From assembly GCF_900184815.1 (NCBI RefSeq), contig NZ_FXXQ01000004.1:124001-188000 (forward strand): DNA of 64,000 nt. The letters are read 5' to 3'. The stretch's first letter is position 1. The number at the start of each line of letters is the position of its first letter. Position numbers and translations under genes: made by a program. The stretch is from Boseongicola aestuarii (GTDB taxonomy: Bacteria; Pseudomonadota; Alphaproteobacteria; Rhodobacterales; Rhodobacteraceae). Below, one piece after another: positions 43,451-52,119 of the stretch. Under the pieces are notes generated by a model, which saw nothing but the letters and a program-made list of their open reading frames with translations, made no database searches and had not been told where the DNA came from.

Positions 43451-44635
43451 ATGTTGACCAATCTCAAGCCGCAACCCGCAGACAAGATTCTCGCGCTTGT
43501 CCAGATGTACAAGGACGACCCGCGCGAGACGAAGATCGATCTTGGGGTCGGCGTCTACAAGAATGCCGAGGGTGTCACGCCGGTGATGCGCGCGGTCAAG
43601 GCGGCCGAGCGGCGGATCTTGGAAAGTCAGGAGACCAAGGCCTATACGTCATTGGCGGGTGACCCTGCGTTTTCCAGCGCGATGCGCAAGCTGATCCTGG
43701 CCGACAGCGTGGATGCGGGACGGGTAGCGGCTGTTGCGACGCCCGGTGGCACGGGCGCTGTGCGTCAGGGCCTTGAGTTGATGCAATACGCGGACCGCGC
43801 GTCGACGATCTGGATTTCCAATCCGACATGGCCGAACCATCCTTCGATCATCAAGTATCTGGGCGTGCCGATGCGCGAATACCGCTATTTCGACAGTGAG
43901 ACGCGCGGTGTCGATTTCGCCGGGATGATGGATGATCTGAAGGATGTGAAGTCCGGTGATCTGGTGCTGTTGCATGGCTGTTGTCACAATCCGACGGGCG
44001 CAAATCTGACGGCAGAGCAATGGGACGCAGTGGTTGAATTGCTGGAGCGCACGGGCGCAGTGCCTTTTGTCGATATTGCGTATCAGGGGTTTGGCGACGG
44101 CTTGGAAGAGGATGGCTATGGCACGCGGCTTTTGGCGTCGAAACTGCCGGAAATGATCATAGCGGCGAGCTGTTCGAAGAATTTCGGTGTGTATCGCGAG
44201 CGGACGGGACTTTTGATGGCGATTGCGCCTGAGGAAAAATCCAAGGCTTCGGCGCAGGCGACCTTGGCGTTTCTGAACCGTCAGAATTATTCGTTCCCGC
44301 CGGATCATGGTGCGCGTGTTGTGACGACCATTCTCGATGACGCCGAGTTGCGGGCCGATTGGCAGGCAGAGTTGGAAGATGTGCGGGCCGGCATGTTGAA
44401 GCTGCGCACACAACTAGCGGACGCTTTGCGCCAGCGCACCAATTCGGATCAGTTCGACTTTATTGCCGACCACCGGGGAATGTTTTCGCGGCTAGGGGCG
44501 ACTCCGGAACAGGTGGTCGAGATGCGCGAGAAGTTCGCGATCTACATGGTTGGTGACAGCCGCATGAATATCGCAGGACTGAACGAGGCGACCGTGCCGA
44601 TCCTTGCAGACGCGATTGCCGCCACCGGCGTCTGA
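43451..44635 (+). CDS. Aromatic amino acid / aspartate aminotransferase (class I)
   Basis: 394 residues. Fold-type I PLP enzyme: the NPTWPNH segment (residues about 119-125), HGCCHNPTGANLT (about 177-189), and the PLP-binding Lys243 in SCSKNFGVYRERTG, the TyrB/AspC variety. Reversible transamination of aromatic amino acids or aspartate with 2-oxoglutarate. Last gene of the sulfurtransferase-GNAT-aminotransferase run, with a terminator. Confidence 0.93.
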   Translation: MLTNLKPQPADKILALVQMYKDDPRETKIDLGVGVYKNAEGVTPVMRAVKAAERRILESQETKAYTSLAGDPAFSSAMRKLILADSVDAGRVAAVATPGGTGAVRQGLELMQYADRASTIWISNPTWPNHPSIIKYLGVPMREYRYFDSETRGVDFAGMMDDLKDVKSGDLVLLHGCCHNPTGANLTAEQWDAVVELLERTGAVPFVDIAYQGFGDGLEEDGYGTRLLASKLPEMIIAASCSKNFGVYRERTGLLMAIAPEEKSKASAQATLAFLNRQNYSFPPDHGARVVTTILDDAELRADWQAELEDVRAGMLKLRTQLADALRQRTNSDQFDFIADHRGMFSRLGATPEQVVEMREKFAIYMVGDSRMNIAGLNEATVPILADAIAATGV

Positions 44636-44640
44636 CACAA

Positions 44641-44668
44641 AAAACGGCCCCTGAAGCGGGGCCGTTTT
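44641..44668. terminator. Bidirectional intrinsic terminator
   Basis: AAAACGGCCCC pairs perfectly with GGGGCCGTTTT across a TGAAGC loop. Serves the aminotransferase gene and the convergent acidic-protein gene. Confidence 0.95.
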
Positions 44669-44686
44669 CCCTGAATTTTAACGGTG

Positions 44687-46612
44687 TTATTCGCCCGCAA
44701 TCCGCTGCGCCGGATTGAACCGGGTGCTTGCAGGCACGGTGAACTGACCGCGTTGCAGTTTGTGAATTTTGCCCTGGCGCAAAAGTTGCCCGAACGAGCG
44801 CAGCCCCGCTTCGCGGCTGGCTGCTATCGCCGGATCGACGCGGGCGGCGCGTTTCATGATCTCGGGGCGCGAGAAATGCGGCTGGCCTTCCACAAAGGCG
44901 GTATAGGCAGCGGCGGCTTCGAGAAGGTCGGGCAGCTCGGTTGCGCCCATTGTGACAGCAAATTCCCGGAAATTCGACGCTTCGGTCGCTTTACCGTCGT
45001 CGACTGCGGGACGATGCGGTGCGACATTTCCCTCGGGCTTGCGGGAAGGGGCTTTTTCGTCCACGCGCTGCGACGACACCAAAACCAGAGGCGCCGGGCG
45101 TGCCGCTTCTTCCGCTTTTGTTACGTCGGAAAAGCTGGGGCGGCGAGTCATGGCGCGGCTCAGGTCCTGACGATAGGCGTTTTGGTCCTCGGCTTCCTGT
45201 TCGTCGCGCGGGATGATGCGTGAGAGAATGCGGTCGGCCTTGGTCGCGGCGACGGCGGCGCGCATCTGGCTGATCACACGGCGGCGGCGAATACCGCCGT
45301 CTTCGTTGAATTTCTGATCCGTTTCCTGAAGCAGGCGGCCAACGTTGCCGTTGGTATCGGACAGAGGCTCGAGCGGACGCGATGGTTTGCGCTCGGAGGG
45401 GGTGACGGTCGCGACCTGGATGTCTTCGGGTTCTTCGTCTTCGAAGTCATCGTCTTCAAAGTCATCGTCGTGATACTCGGCAGAAGCGGCCAGTTCCTGT
45501 TCGTCCTGGACGCTTGCAGCCGGGGTTTCTTCTTCGGCGCGCGGTGTGGCAGCGCCAACTTTGGCGGTGACATTCGCGATGGCGGCGTTCAGGGTCGCTT
45601 CGAAGTCGTCCTCGTCTTCATCGTTGATTTCGTCGGCGTCTTCGTGGGCGTCGGCGCGGACTTCGGCTTCGGACTGGCTGTCGTCGTCAAGGTCATCGGT
45701 GTCGTCTTCGAATTCGTCCTCAAAGTCGTCGGCCTGCGCGGCGAGGTCTTCTGCTGGAGCCTCGGCTTCGGGTTCGCTGTCGGCGTCTTCTTCGAACAGG
45801 TTGTCCGCTGGCGCTTCGATTGCCTCGATGTCGCGGTCCGAGGCGACGATTGAGGCGACGAGCGACGTGTCGGCGTTTTCGGCGGCGTCATCGCTGAGTG
45901 TCAGCGGCGTCTCGCCCGTGGTTTCGTCGAATTCGGTGGCATCATCTTCGTCTGCGAGGTCAGCGGTGATTTCGGCAATTGTCTTGCTGAGCGCACGCTG
46001 GCGGTTTTGGGGCTGATCGGTTTCGACTTCTGCCCCGGCCTCGCTCTCCGGGGCTTTGTCAAAAGCCGATTTGTCTTCCTCGGGTTCGATGGTGCGGGAG
46101 ACGACGGCGCGGATGCGGCGGAGCTTTTCGGCAACGCTTTCAGCAGGCAGACCGGTTGCTTGGGGAGTCGCGCGGGGATCGACGGTCAGCACGTCTTCAG
46201 GCTCGTCCGCCATCAGATAGTCGTCGTCAAACGCCAGGGGACCGCTTTCGAGAACTTCCGCGTCTTCAGCGGTGTCTGATACCGCGACGGGCTTGGGCGT
46301 CTCGTGGACTTCGGGTTCAGCAGCCTCGGCCTCGGCCTCGTCGGCTTCGGTGGGTTTGTCGACCTGACGCAAGGAAAGGCCGGTTTCGCCCACGCGGGCT
46401 TCCACGCGGCGATTTACTTCTTTCTGGGCGATGTTCTGAAGCATCTCGACATCGGGAGTCGGAGGCTCGGCACCGAAGTAGCGATCGTCGGCGGCCAGAT
46501 CACGAAAGTACTCAGCAATCCCGCGCATCGTGCCGAATGGGTCGTCAAACCCCTCCAGCGTACAACTGAACGTGCCGTAAGAAACGGTCAGTATTTTGTT
46601 CGAACCAGTCAT
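44687..46612 (-). CDS. Large acidic disordered protein, conserved in the family
   Basis: 641 residues. The N-terminal block (KILTVSYGTFSCTLEGFDDPFGTM, then AEYFRDLAADDRYFGAEPPTPD, residues about 5-55) looks highly conserved. Residues about 80-430 are acidic, low-complexity and probably disordered, with runs such as DDDFEDDDFEDEEPED. The C-terminal ~95 residues (NFREFAVTMGATELPDLLEAAAAY; SFGQLLRQGKIHKLQRGQF) look folded, winged-helix-like. Homologues are often labelled as CheA, which the sequence does not support: no kinase or Hpt domain is present. Function unknown; divergent from thiamine pyrophosphokinase. Confidence 0.8.
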   Translation of the reverse strand: MTGSNKILTVSYGTFSCTLEGFDDPFGTMRGIAEYFRDLAADDRYFGAEPPTPDVEMLQNIAQKEVNRRVEARVGETGLSLRQVDKPTEADEAEAEAAEPEVHETPKPVAVSDTAEDAEVLESGPLAFDDDYLMADEPEDVLTVDPRATPQATGLPAESVAEKLRRIRAVVSRTIEPEEDKSAFDKAPESEAGAEVETDQPQNRQRALSKTIAEITADLADEDDATEFDETTGETPLTLSDDAAENADTSLVASIVASDRDIEAIEAPADNLFEEDADSEPEAEAPAEDLAAQADDFEDEFEDDTDDLDDDSQSEAEVRADAHEDADEINDEDEDDFEATLNAAIANVTAKVGAATPRAEEETPAASVQDEQELAASAEYHDDDFEDDDFEDEEPEDIQVATVTPSERKPSRPLEPLSDTNGNVGRLLQETDQKFNEDGGIRRRRVISQMRAAVAATKADRILSRIIPRDEQEAEDQNAYRQDLSRAMTRRPSFSDVTKAEEAARPAPLVLVSSQRVDEKAPSRKPEGNVAPHRPAVDDGKATEASNFREFAVTMGATELPDLLEAAAAYTAFVEGQPHFSRPEIMKRAARVDPAIAASREAGLRSFGQLLRQGKIHKLQRGQFTVPASTRFNPAQRIAGE

Positions 46613-46749
46613 ATCGGGTCGCTTTCTCCCTTATCCAGCAACATTGTGTTTACCAAGAAGCGGGTCGGAAATAGGGATACTCCTAAGGAATTCACAGGTT
46701 TTTTTCGCGTCACAATTGTGGCGCCTCGGGCAATAGCAGGTATTCGGCC

Positions 46750-47409
46750 ATGGATCAGCGGCAAGTTCAATCCCGGCAGGGCGTCACTTTGGTGGGTGGG
46801 GCGGAGCCTAGCGCACAAAGCCTTGAGGAAGCGTTGAAATTTGCTCCGACGCTGGTGGCCGCCGATGGTGGGGCGGATCGGGCGCTGGGGTTGGGGGCCG
46901 TGCCGGTGGCGATCATCGGTGACCTTGATTCGGTATCACGGTCGGCGACCGAGCGCATCGGGGCCGACAAGGTGTTCGAGGTTTACGATCAGGACAAGAC
47001 GGATTTCGAGAAATCCCTGACATTGATCGATGCGCCTTTCGTGATTGCGGTGGGGTTTGCCAACGGGCGGATCGACCACACTTTGGCGGTGATGTCGGCG
47101 TTGGTGCAAGACCGTGGTGCGCCGGTGATTGTGCTGGGGGAAGACGACGTTGTCTTCGCCGCACCTTTGGAGTTGTCGCTTGATCTTGAGGTCGGCTCGC
47201 GGTTCTCGTTGTTTCCGATGGCGGACATCCGGGGGCGCTCGGAAGGGTTGGAGTGGCCGCTTGATCCACATGCCTTTTCGCCGGCGGGGCGTATCGGCAC
47301 GTCAAACCGGGTGACCGGGCCGGTGCGCCTGACGTTTGACGCCCGCGGCATGTTGGTGATCACGCCGCGGGCGGCGCTGGGGTCTGTGGTGTCGTCACTG
47401 ACCGGCTAA
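46750..47409 (+). CDS. Thiamine pyrophosphokinase
   Basis: 219 residues. TLVAADGGADRAL, AIIGDLDSVS and DQDKTDFEKSLTLI are the catalytic-domain motifs of thiamine pyrophosphokinase (EC 2.7.6.2), with a C-terminal thiamine-binding beta domain (NRVTGPVRLTFD). Converts thiamine to the pyrophosphate cofactor used by transketolase. Its 3' end overlaps the convergent EamA gene by 50 bp. Confidence 0.93.
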   Translation: MDQRQVQSRQGVTLVGGAEPSAQSLEEALKFAPTLVAADGGADRALGLGAVPVAIIGDLDSVSRSATERIGADKVFEVYDQDKTDFEKSLTLIDAPFVIAVGFANGRIDHTLAVMSALVQDRGAPVIVLGEDDVVFAAPLELSLDLEVGSRFSLFPMADIRGRSEGLEWPLDPHAFSPAGRIGTSNRVTGPVRLTFDARGMLVITPRAALGSVVSSLTG

Positions 47410-48289
47410 GACGTTGTTCGCGGGCGATAATGTAGAGGCCGGCCGAAATCGTGATGCAGATACCCAACAGCGCCATGCCGTTTGGAAAGTCGCGGAAGAT
47501 CAGCCAGCCGAGGGCGGCAGCGACCGGAATTTCAAGGTATTGCATTGGGGCCAGCGTGGCCGACGGGGCAAAGCGCAGCGACCATGTCATGAGGAGATGC
47601 GCGAAGGTCCCAATGCCTCCGAGCGCCAAGAGGAGCACCCATTCGTCGCCGGCGGGTGGTGTCATGGCGAGGCCGGGGATATCGAAGGGTGTAGCGATCA
47701 GCATGAGCGGCAAGAGCATCCCCGCCGCGATGAGGCCCGAGGTGGCTTGCAGTGAAATGGGGTCGACGTCTTTTGCGACCTGACGGGTCACCAGCATGAA
47801 CAACGCGAAATCGAGGGCGACGCCAAGGGGCAGCAGGGCAGGCAAGCCGACTTGGGCGAAGCTGGGCTGGATCACGAACAGCGTGCCGACAAAGCCGACG
47901 CCGCAAGCGATGATGCGTCGATGGCCGACCTCTTCGCCTAGGACGAAATACCCTAGGATCAGCATGATGAAGGGCATCACGAAGGCGATGGCCAGCGCGT
48001 CTGCAAGGGGCAGGTATCTTAGCGCGAGAAACATCATGCCGATGCCGAGGATGTGGAGGGTCGTGCGAATCATGGTCAGGCGGAGCACGCGCCCCCGCAT
48101 CGCCAGCGGCTTGCCCGTGAACCAGACGATAGGGGCAAGAATGGCGACCTGAAGCGCGAATCGCACGGTGACCAGTTGGCCAACGCCCATGCTGCCCCCG
48201 AGCAGTTTCGCCATGGAGTCCCCCAAAGGGGCGAGGACGCAAAAGCCAAGCATCAGAAGGATGCCGAGGACGGGACGGTCGGTGTTCAT
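47360..48289 (-). CDS. EamA/DMT family transporter
   Basis: 309 residues, ten helices. GILLMLGFCVLAPLGDSMAKLLG and LRYLPLADALAIAFVMPFIMLILGYFVLGEEVG are typical. ATG at 48287-48289; a longer frame to 48487 runs across the dispersed repeat and was rejected. The C-terminal tail (RSVTTPQTPAPPAA) overlaps the thiamine pyrophosphokinase gene by 50 bp. Confidence 0.9.
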   Translation of the reverse strand: MNTDRPVLGILLMLGFCVLAPLGDSMAKLLGGSMGVGQLVTVRFALQVAILAPIVWFTGKPLAMRGRVLRLTMIRTTLHILGIGMMFLALRYLPLADALAIAFVMPFIMLILGYFVLGEEVGHRRIIACGVGFVGTLFVIQPSFAQVGLPALLPLGVALDFALFMLVTRQVAKDVDPISLQATSGLIAAGMLLPLMLIATPFDIPGLAMTPPAGDEWVLLLALGGIGTFAHLLMTWSLRFAPSATLAPMQYLEIPVAAALGWLIFRDFPNGMALLGICITISAGLYIIAREQRLSRSVTTPQTPAPPAA

Positions 48290-48385
48290 GGGCGCAAGGC
48301 TAGCTGTGGCGACTTTGAAGTGCGAGAGACTTGTTGCCTTGTGTTGATAGTTGCGGGAGGGCGCTGCCCTCCCGGACCCTCCCGT

Positions 48386-48406
48386 GGTATTTTCAAAAGG
48401 GTGAAC
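48386..48406 (+). repeat. Dispersed GGTATTT-AAAGGGTGAA element, copy 6
   Basis: GGTATTTTCAAAAGGGTGAA, preceded by a GC palindrome (GGGAGGGCGCTGCCCTCCC, 48356-48374), between the divergent EamA and betB genes. Confidence 0.8.
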
Positions 48407-48477
48407 GGGCAGGGAGCGGACTTGCTCAAACGGCCGGATCGTGGTGTGACAGGTGGTCAGATAGAGGAGTTCATCCG

Positions 48478-49935
48478 ATGCGCGCACAACCCAAAGCCAG
48501 CCATTTCATCAACGGTCGATATGTCGAGGACACCGCTGGTGCGGCGATCGACTGCGTTTACGCTGCCTCCGGCGAGGTTATCGCGCGGTTGCATGAGGCG
48601 ACGGATGCGATTGTCGAGGAGGCTTTGGCGGCAGCCAAGGCGGCGCAACCGGCCTGGGCGGCATTAAGCGGAACCGAGCGCGGACGCGTCTTGCGGCGGG
48701 CAGCGGATATGATCCGCGCCGAAAACCGGTCTTTGTCTGAACTTGAGACGATGGATACGGGTAAACCCTTGCAGGAAACGCTGGTGGCGGATGCGACGAG
48801 CGGGGCGGATGCACTGGAGTATTTCGGCGGGTTGGCAGGGTCTTTGACGGGTGAGCATATTCCGCTGCCGGGAGGCGATTGGGCTTATACGATCCGCGAG
48901 GCCCTGGGGGTTTGCGTAGGGATCGGGGCGTGGAATTATCCAACGCAAATAGCATGTTGGAAGGCGTCTCCGGCTTTGGCCTGTGGCAACTCGATGGTGT
49001 TTAAGCCCTCGGAGACAACGCCTTTGTCGGCGCTTCGGATTGCAGAGATCCTGTCTGAAGCCGGATTGCCGGACGGAGTGTTCAATGTGGTGCAGGGGCG
49101 CGGCGCTGTCGGGGCGTCCTTGATCACGGATGCGCGGGTGGCGAAGGTGTCGTTGACTGGCTCGGTGCCGACGGGGCGCAAGGTTTACGCGGCGGCGGCC
49201 GAAGGGATGCGGCACGTGACGATGGAGTTGGGCGGGAAATCACCGATGGTGATTTTCGCGGATGCGGATTTGGACAAGGCTGTTTCCGGAGCCATTCTTG
49301 GGAACTTTTATTCGTCGGGTCAGGTTTGTTCCAACGGCACAAGGGTTTACGTCGAGCGATCCGTTCGCGAGGCCTTTGTTGCGCGACTGGTAGAGCGGCT
49401 GAAGGCCGGCGTGGTGATGGGTGATCCTTTGGATGAAGCCGTGACGTTTGGGCCGATGGTGAGCGAGGCGCAGATGGAGATCGTGCTTGGGTATATCTCA
49501 CAGGGGATCGCGGAAGGCGCCGTGGTGGCGCATGGCGGAAAGCGGGCGGATCGCGATGGATTTTTCGTTGAGCCGACGGTGTTTACCGGCGTGACGGATG
49601 ATATGACGATTGCACGTGAGGAGATTTTCGGTCCCGTCTTGTCGGTGCTGGATTTCGACACCGAAGAAGAGGCGATTGCGCGGTCGAACGACACGGTTTT
49701 CGGACTGGCGGCGGGGGTTTTCACGCAGGATTTTGCGCGGGCGCATCGGGTGGTGAAAGCGTTCGAGGCGGGGACCTGTTACATCAACCACTATAATGCA
49801 GCACCGGTTGAGATGCCGTTTGGGGGGTCGAAACTGTCAGGTGTGGGACGCGAGAATTCCAAGGGGGCGATTGAGAATTACTCGGAAATGAAGGCCGTTT
49901 ACGTCGGGATGGGGGACGTGGAGGCGCCGTTTTAG
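48478..49935 (+). CDS. betB: Betaine aldehyde dehydrogenase
   Basis: 485 residues. Aldehyde dehydrogenase fold: NAD-binding [15 protein letters not shown] and [11 protein letters not shown], general base Glu in [10 protein letters not shown] (about residue 250) and catalytic Cys in [14 protein letters not shown] (about residue 284). [21 protein letters not shown] and [14 protein letters not shown] fit the BetB group (EC 1.2.1.8), making glycine betaine from betaine aldehyde. The ATG at 48478 has GAGGAG upstream. No betA or betI is adjacent. Confidence 0.9.
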   Translation: MRAQPKASHFINGRYVEDTAGAAIDCVYAASGEVIARLHEATDAIVEEALAAAKAAQPAWAALSGTERGRVLRRAADMIRAENRSLSELETMDTGKPLQETLVADATSGADALEYFGGLAGSLTGEHIPLPGGDWAYTIREALGVCVGIGAWNYPTQIACWKASPALACGNSMVFKPSETTPLSALRIAEILSEAGLPDGVFNVVQGRGAVGASLITDARVAKVSLTGSVPTGRKVYAAAAEGMRHVTMELGGKSPMVIFADADLDKAVSGAILGNFYSSGQVCSNGTRVYVERSVREAFVARLVERLKAGVVMGDPLDEAVTFGPMVSEAQMEIVLGYISQGIAEGAVVAHGGKRADRDGFFVEPTVFTGVTDDMTIAREEIFGPVLSVLDFDTEEEAIARSNDTVFGLAAGVFTQDFARAHRVVKAFEAGTCYINHYNAAPVEMPFGGSKLSGVGRENSKGAIENYSEMKAVYVGMGDVEAPF

Positions 49936-50046
49936 ATTGATATTAGTGGGTTGTGGGTCTCTGGCGCTTAATTGGCGACCGGGTGACCGCCCGTGATTTT
50001 CTGCGAAATTCGATACACGCCATGCGTCGTTCCACAGAAGCGACGC

Positions 50047-50092
50047 AAAAAAAAGGCGGCGACACCAGGGAGGAGGAGGTGCCGCCGCTATT
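50047..50092 (-). ncRNA. CcsR/cuckoo-type sRNA, distal copy with terminator
   Basis: On the minus strand GCGGCGGCACC (50088-50078) pairs with GGUGUCGCCGC (50066-50056) with one G-U pair. The loop shows CCUCCUCCC (50076-50068), and eight U residues follow (50054-50047). This matches the layout of CcsR RNAs of Rhodobacter: a hairpin with a CUYCUCCC anti-Shine-Dalgarno motif in the loop, last copy ending as a terminator, downstream of a DUF1127 gene. Confidence 0.75.
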
Positions 50093-50097
50093 TACAG

Positions 50098-50138
50098 AAG
50101 ACCCAGGGAGGAGGAAGGGCCGTCTGATCGAGGGTCGC
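50098..50138 (-). ncRNA. CcsR/cuckoo-type sRNA, proximal copy
   Basis: Starts directly after the DUF1127 stop. GACCC (50136-50132) pairs with GGGUC (50104-50100) and the 27-base loop shows CCUCCUCCC (50114-50106). Shares the CCUCCUCCCUGG core with the distal copy. Probably cut from the DUF1127 mRNA, as for the CcsR RNAs. Confidence 0.65.
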
Positions 50139-50348
50139 TTAGCCGTCGTAGGCTGCGCGATACGCTATGGCGCGCATCGAGTGGCGCGAGATGTTCAAAT
50201 CGTCGAGCTCGCGGTCGGAAAGCGACTGAAGCTCGTCAAGGGTCTGGCGGTAAGTGCGATAACGCTGCACGCGTTTGGTCAGCCCGCCAAGAAAACCGGC
50301 GCGGTTCGCGCTGCGGTCTTTCGCGTTGAAAAAGTCGATTGCACTCAT
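50139..50348 (-). CDS. DUF1127 protein, CcaF1-like
   Basis: 69 residues, basic. The C-terminal LKR/QTLDELQSLSDRELDDLNISRHSMRAIAYRA is a clear DUF1127 domain. In Rhodobacter sphaeroides the equivalent protein CcaF1 is an RNA-binding factor encoded upstream of the CcsR sRNAs; the same order is seen here. The ATG at 50346-50348 is preferred to the upstream start (50390). Divergent from the mrp gene. The 241-bp gap upstream holds no other gene. Confidence 0.88.
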   Translation of the reverse strand: MSAIDFFNAKDRSANRAGFLGGLTKRVQRYRTYRQTLDELQSLSDRELDDLNISRHSMRAIAYRAAYDG

Positions 50349-50589
50349 AATCGTTGTCCTGTTGCTGGTGCCCTGCTTTGTTTGCACCATGTTGCTTGTG
50401 ACCCATACTTAAGGCGATGCTGCAGGTGCACAATGGACGATGCCTCAATGCTGCTATGCAGCATCGTCATAGGTCGCTGGCGCGTTTTCAAGCTTAACGA
50501 TGAGAAAAGCGGCAAATGGCCCCGGTGGCCTTGTCTCGGGCGGGGATGCGTCGCAAGTAGAGCACGAATTGCAAAAGTGAGCGATCAAT

Positions 50590-51669
50590 ATGCCGATTAC
50601 ACGTGAAGAAATTCTTGACAGGCTGCGCGCTGTTTCGCTGCCGAACGGGCGCAATTTGGTCGAGGCGGATTTGATCCGGGCGCTTCAGGTGGACGGTGGG
50701 TCGGTTCGATTCGTGATTGAAGCGCCAAACGCGGAGGTGGCACGTGCGATGGAGCCGGTGCGGGCGGCGGCTCAGGCGATTGTGGCCGGCTTGCCGGGCG
50801 TCGAGGCGGCCTCGGTCGTATTGACCGCACACGGTCCGGCGGCACCGCCCGCAAAAGAGCCCCCAAGCTTGAAGATCGGCGGACATCCCAAGCCGCAACA
50901 GGGCGGGCCGGCCAAGGTTTCGGGCGTGGATCGCATTATTGCTGTGGGATCCGGCAAGGGTGGCGTCGGGAAATCAACGGTGTCGTCCAATCTTGCCGTG
51001 GCGCTGGCAAAGCAGGGGCGGCGGGTCGGTCTTTTGGACGCTGATATATACGGTCCATCACAGCCGCAGATGATGGGGATCAACAAGCGCCCCGCTTCGC
51101 CGGACGGAAAAACAATTATTCCGCTGCATTCCCATGGTGTTACGCTGATGTCTATCGGCTTCATGATGGAAGAGGGCAAGGCCGTGGTCTGGCGCGGGCC
51201 GATGTTGATGGGCGCATTGCAGCAGATGCTGGGTCAGGTCGAATGGGGCGAGCTGGACGTTCTGATCGTCGATTTGCCGCCGGGGACGGGCGATGTGCAA
51301 CTGACGTTGTGCCAGCGCACCGAACTGACGGGCGCGATTGTCGTGTCGACGCCGCAGGATGTGGCCTTGCTGGACGCGAGGAAGGCGCTGGACATGTTCA
51401 AGACACTGAACACGCCTGTGTTGGGGCTGATCGAGAACATGTCCACCTATGTGTGCCCGCAATGCGGGCACGAGGCGCATCTGTTTGGTCACGGCGGCGT
51501 TGCTGCCGAAGCCGACCGTTTGGGCGTGCCGTTCCTTGGGGAAATTCCCCTGTCGCTTGATGTGCGTCTGGCTGGGGACGCAGGGCGGCCGGTTGCGTTG
51601 GGTGAGGGGCCGGTTTCGGATGCTTATCACGCCCTTGCAAAGCGGCTGATCGACGGCGGAATGGGCTGA
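50590..51669 (+). CDS. Mrp/ApbC (NBP35-type) Fe-S carrier ATPase
   Basis: 359 residues. An N-terminal MIP18-like domain (TREEILDRLRAVSLPNGRN; VEAASVVLTAH) is joined to a P-loop NTPase with GSGKGGVGKSTVSSNLAVALA (about residues 118-138), the conserved LLDADIYGPSQP and DLPPGTGDVQLTL, and a CPQCG motif (about residues 288-292) for a bridging cluster. Delivers iron-sulfur clusters to client proteins. Confidence 0.95.
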   Translation: MPITREEILDRLRAVSLPNGRNLVEADLIRALQVDGGSVRFVIEAPNAEVARAMEPVRAAAQAIVAGLPGVEAASVVLTAHGPAAPPAKEPPSLKIGGHPKPQQGGPAKVSGVDRIIAVGSGKGGVGKSTVSSNLAVALAKQGRRVGLLDADIYGPSQPQMMGINKRPASPDGKTIIPLHSHGVTLMSIGFMMEEGKAVVWRGPMLMGALQQMLGQVEWGELDVLIVDLPPGTGDVQLTLCQRTELTGAIVVSTPQDVALLDARKALDMFKTLNTPVLGLIENMSTYVCPQCGHEAHLFGHGGVAAEADRLGVPFLGEIPLSLDVRLAGDAGRPVALGEGPVSDAYHALAKRLIDGGMG

Positions 51670-51676
51670 AACAGCG

Positions 51677-51698
51677 ACGTCGGTATCGCGTCGGTGCA
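51677..51698. repeat. Two 11-bp units, second locus of the ACGTCGGT repeat
   Basis: Two units identical over 21 bp to those at 6825-6845, 7 bp after the mrp stop. Confidence 0.8.
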
Positions 51699-51920
51699 CC
51701 CGTTCTGCGTGTTAGCGATCTTTTAAAGCTGGATCTGGTCCGCGCGGACGCTGATTGCGGACGCGCCGGGCCAAAGTGAGTCGTCTATGGCACACAGATG
51801 GTACTTCATGGCCTTCTCATGGGAATGAGGTGGCAAATACCGCTGGAATCGGTGATTCGAGGGCTTGTGCTAGGATTTTCGCCAGATTTCACAGGGATCC
51901 TGCTGAAAAGGTGGGATTTC

Positions 51921-51948
51921 TTGAGTATACTATATGTTGTGTTATATT
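51921..51948 (+). promoter_or_regulatory. Possible sigma-70 promoter upstream of mraZ
   Basis: TTGAGT, 16 bp, TATATT. The best hexamer pair in the AT-rich part of the gap. A start near 51955 would give a long leader of about 395 nt before mraZ. Confidence 0.35.
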
Positions 51949-52020
51949 GGCGAAATATCTATATATTGATCACATATCTTGTGTTCCTGACGACGGAAAA
52001 TCCAAGGAAACAAGGGGATT

Positions 52021-52065
52021 TCCCTGCCTGGCCCAAAGATTTCTATTGCTTCCCACGAATTCCCA
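52021..52065 (-). promoter_or_regulatory. Candidate MraZ operator: TGGGA-type pentamers every 10 bp
   Basis: Reading the minus strand, pentamers at 52065-52061, 52055-52051, 52045-52041, 52035-52031 and 52025-52021 are TGGGA, TGGGA, TAGAA, TGGGC, AGGGA, each separated by 5 bases. MraZ of E. coli binds TGGGN repeats with this 10-bp step. One unit is degenerate. It lies 285 bp before mraZ. Confidence 0.5.
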
Positions 52066-52119
52066 TGCCAATTTCGTCTCATCGGATAGAGCGGGACACG
52101 TGATACGGGGCGCAAAAGA

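Larger units (their letters stand above)
51699..52119. other. Gene-free AT-rich region upstream of the dcw cluster
   Basis: No coding frame with support. From about 51890 to 52010 it is strongly AT-rich (TTGAGTATACTATATG; GTTATATTGG; ATCTATATATTGATCACA). It holds a possible promoter and a row of TCCCA-type pentamers, listed separately. A 101-residue plus-strand frame here was rejected. Confidence 0.6.

Noticed and set aside
51798-52103. 101-residue plus-strand frame in the gap before mraZ
   Set aside because: AT-rich, no ribosome site, runs through the pentamer array; composition unlike the neighbours.
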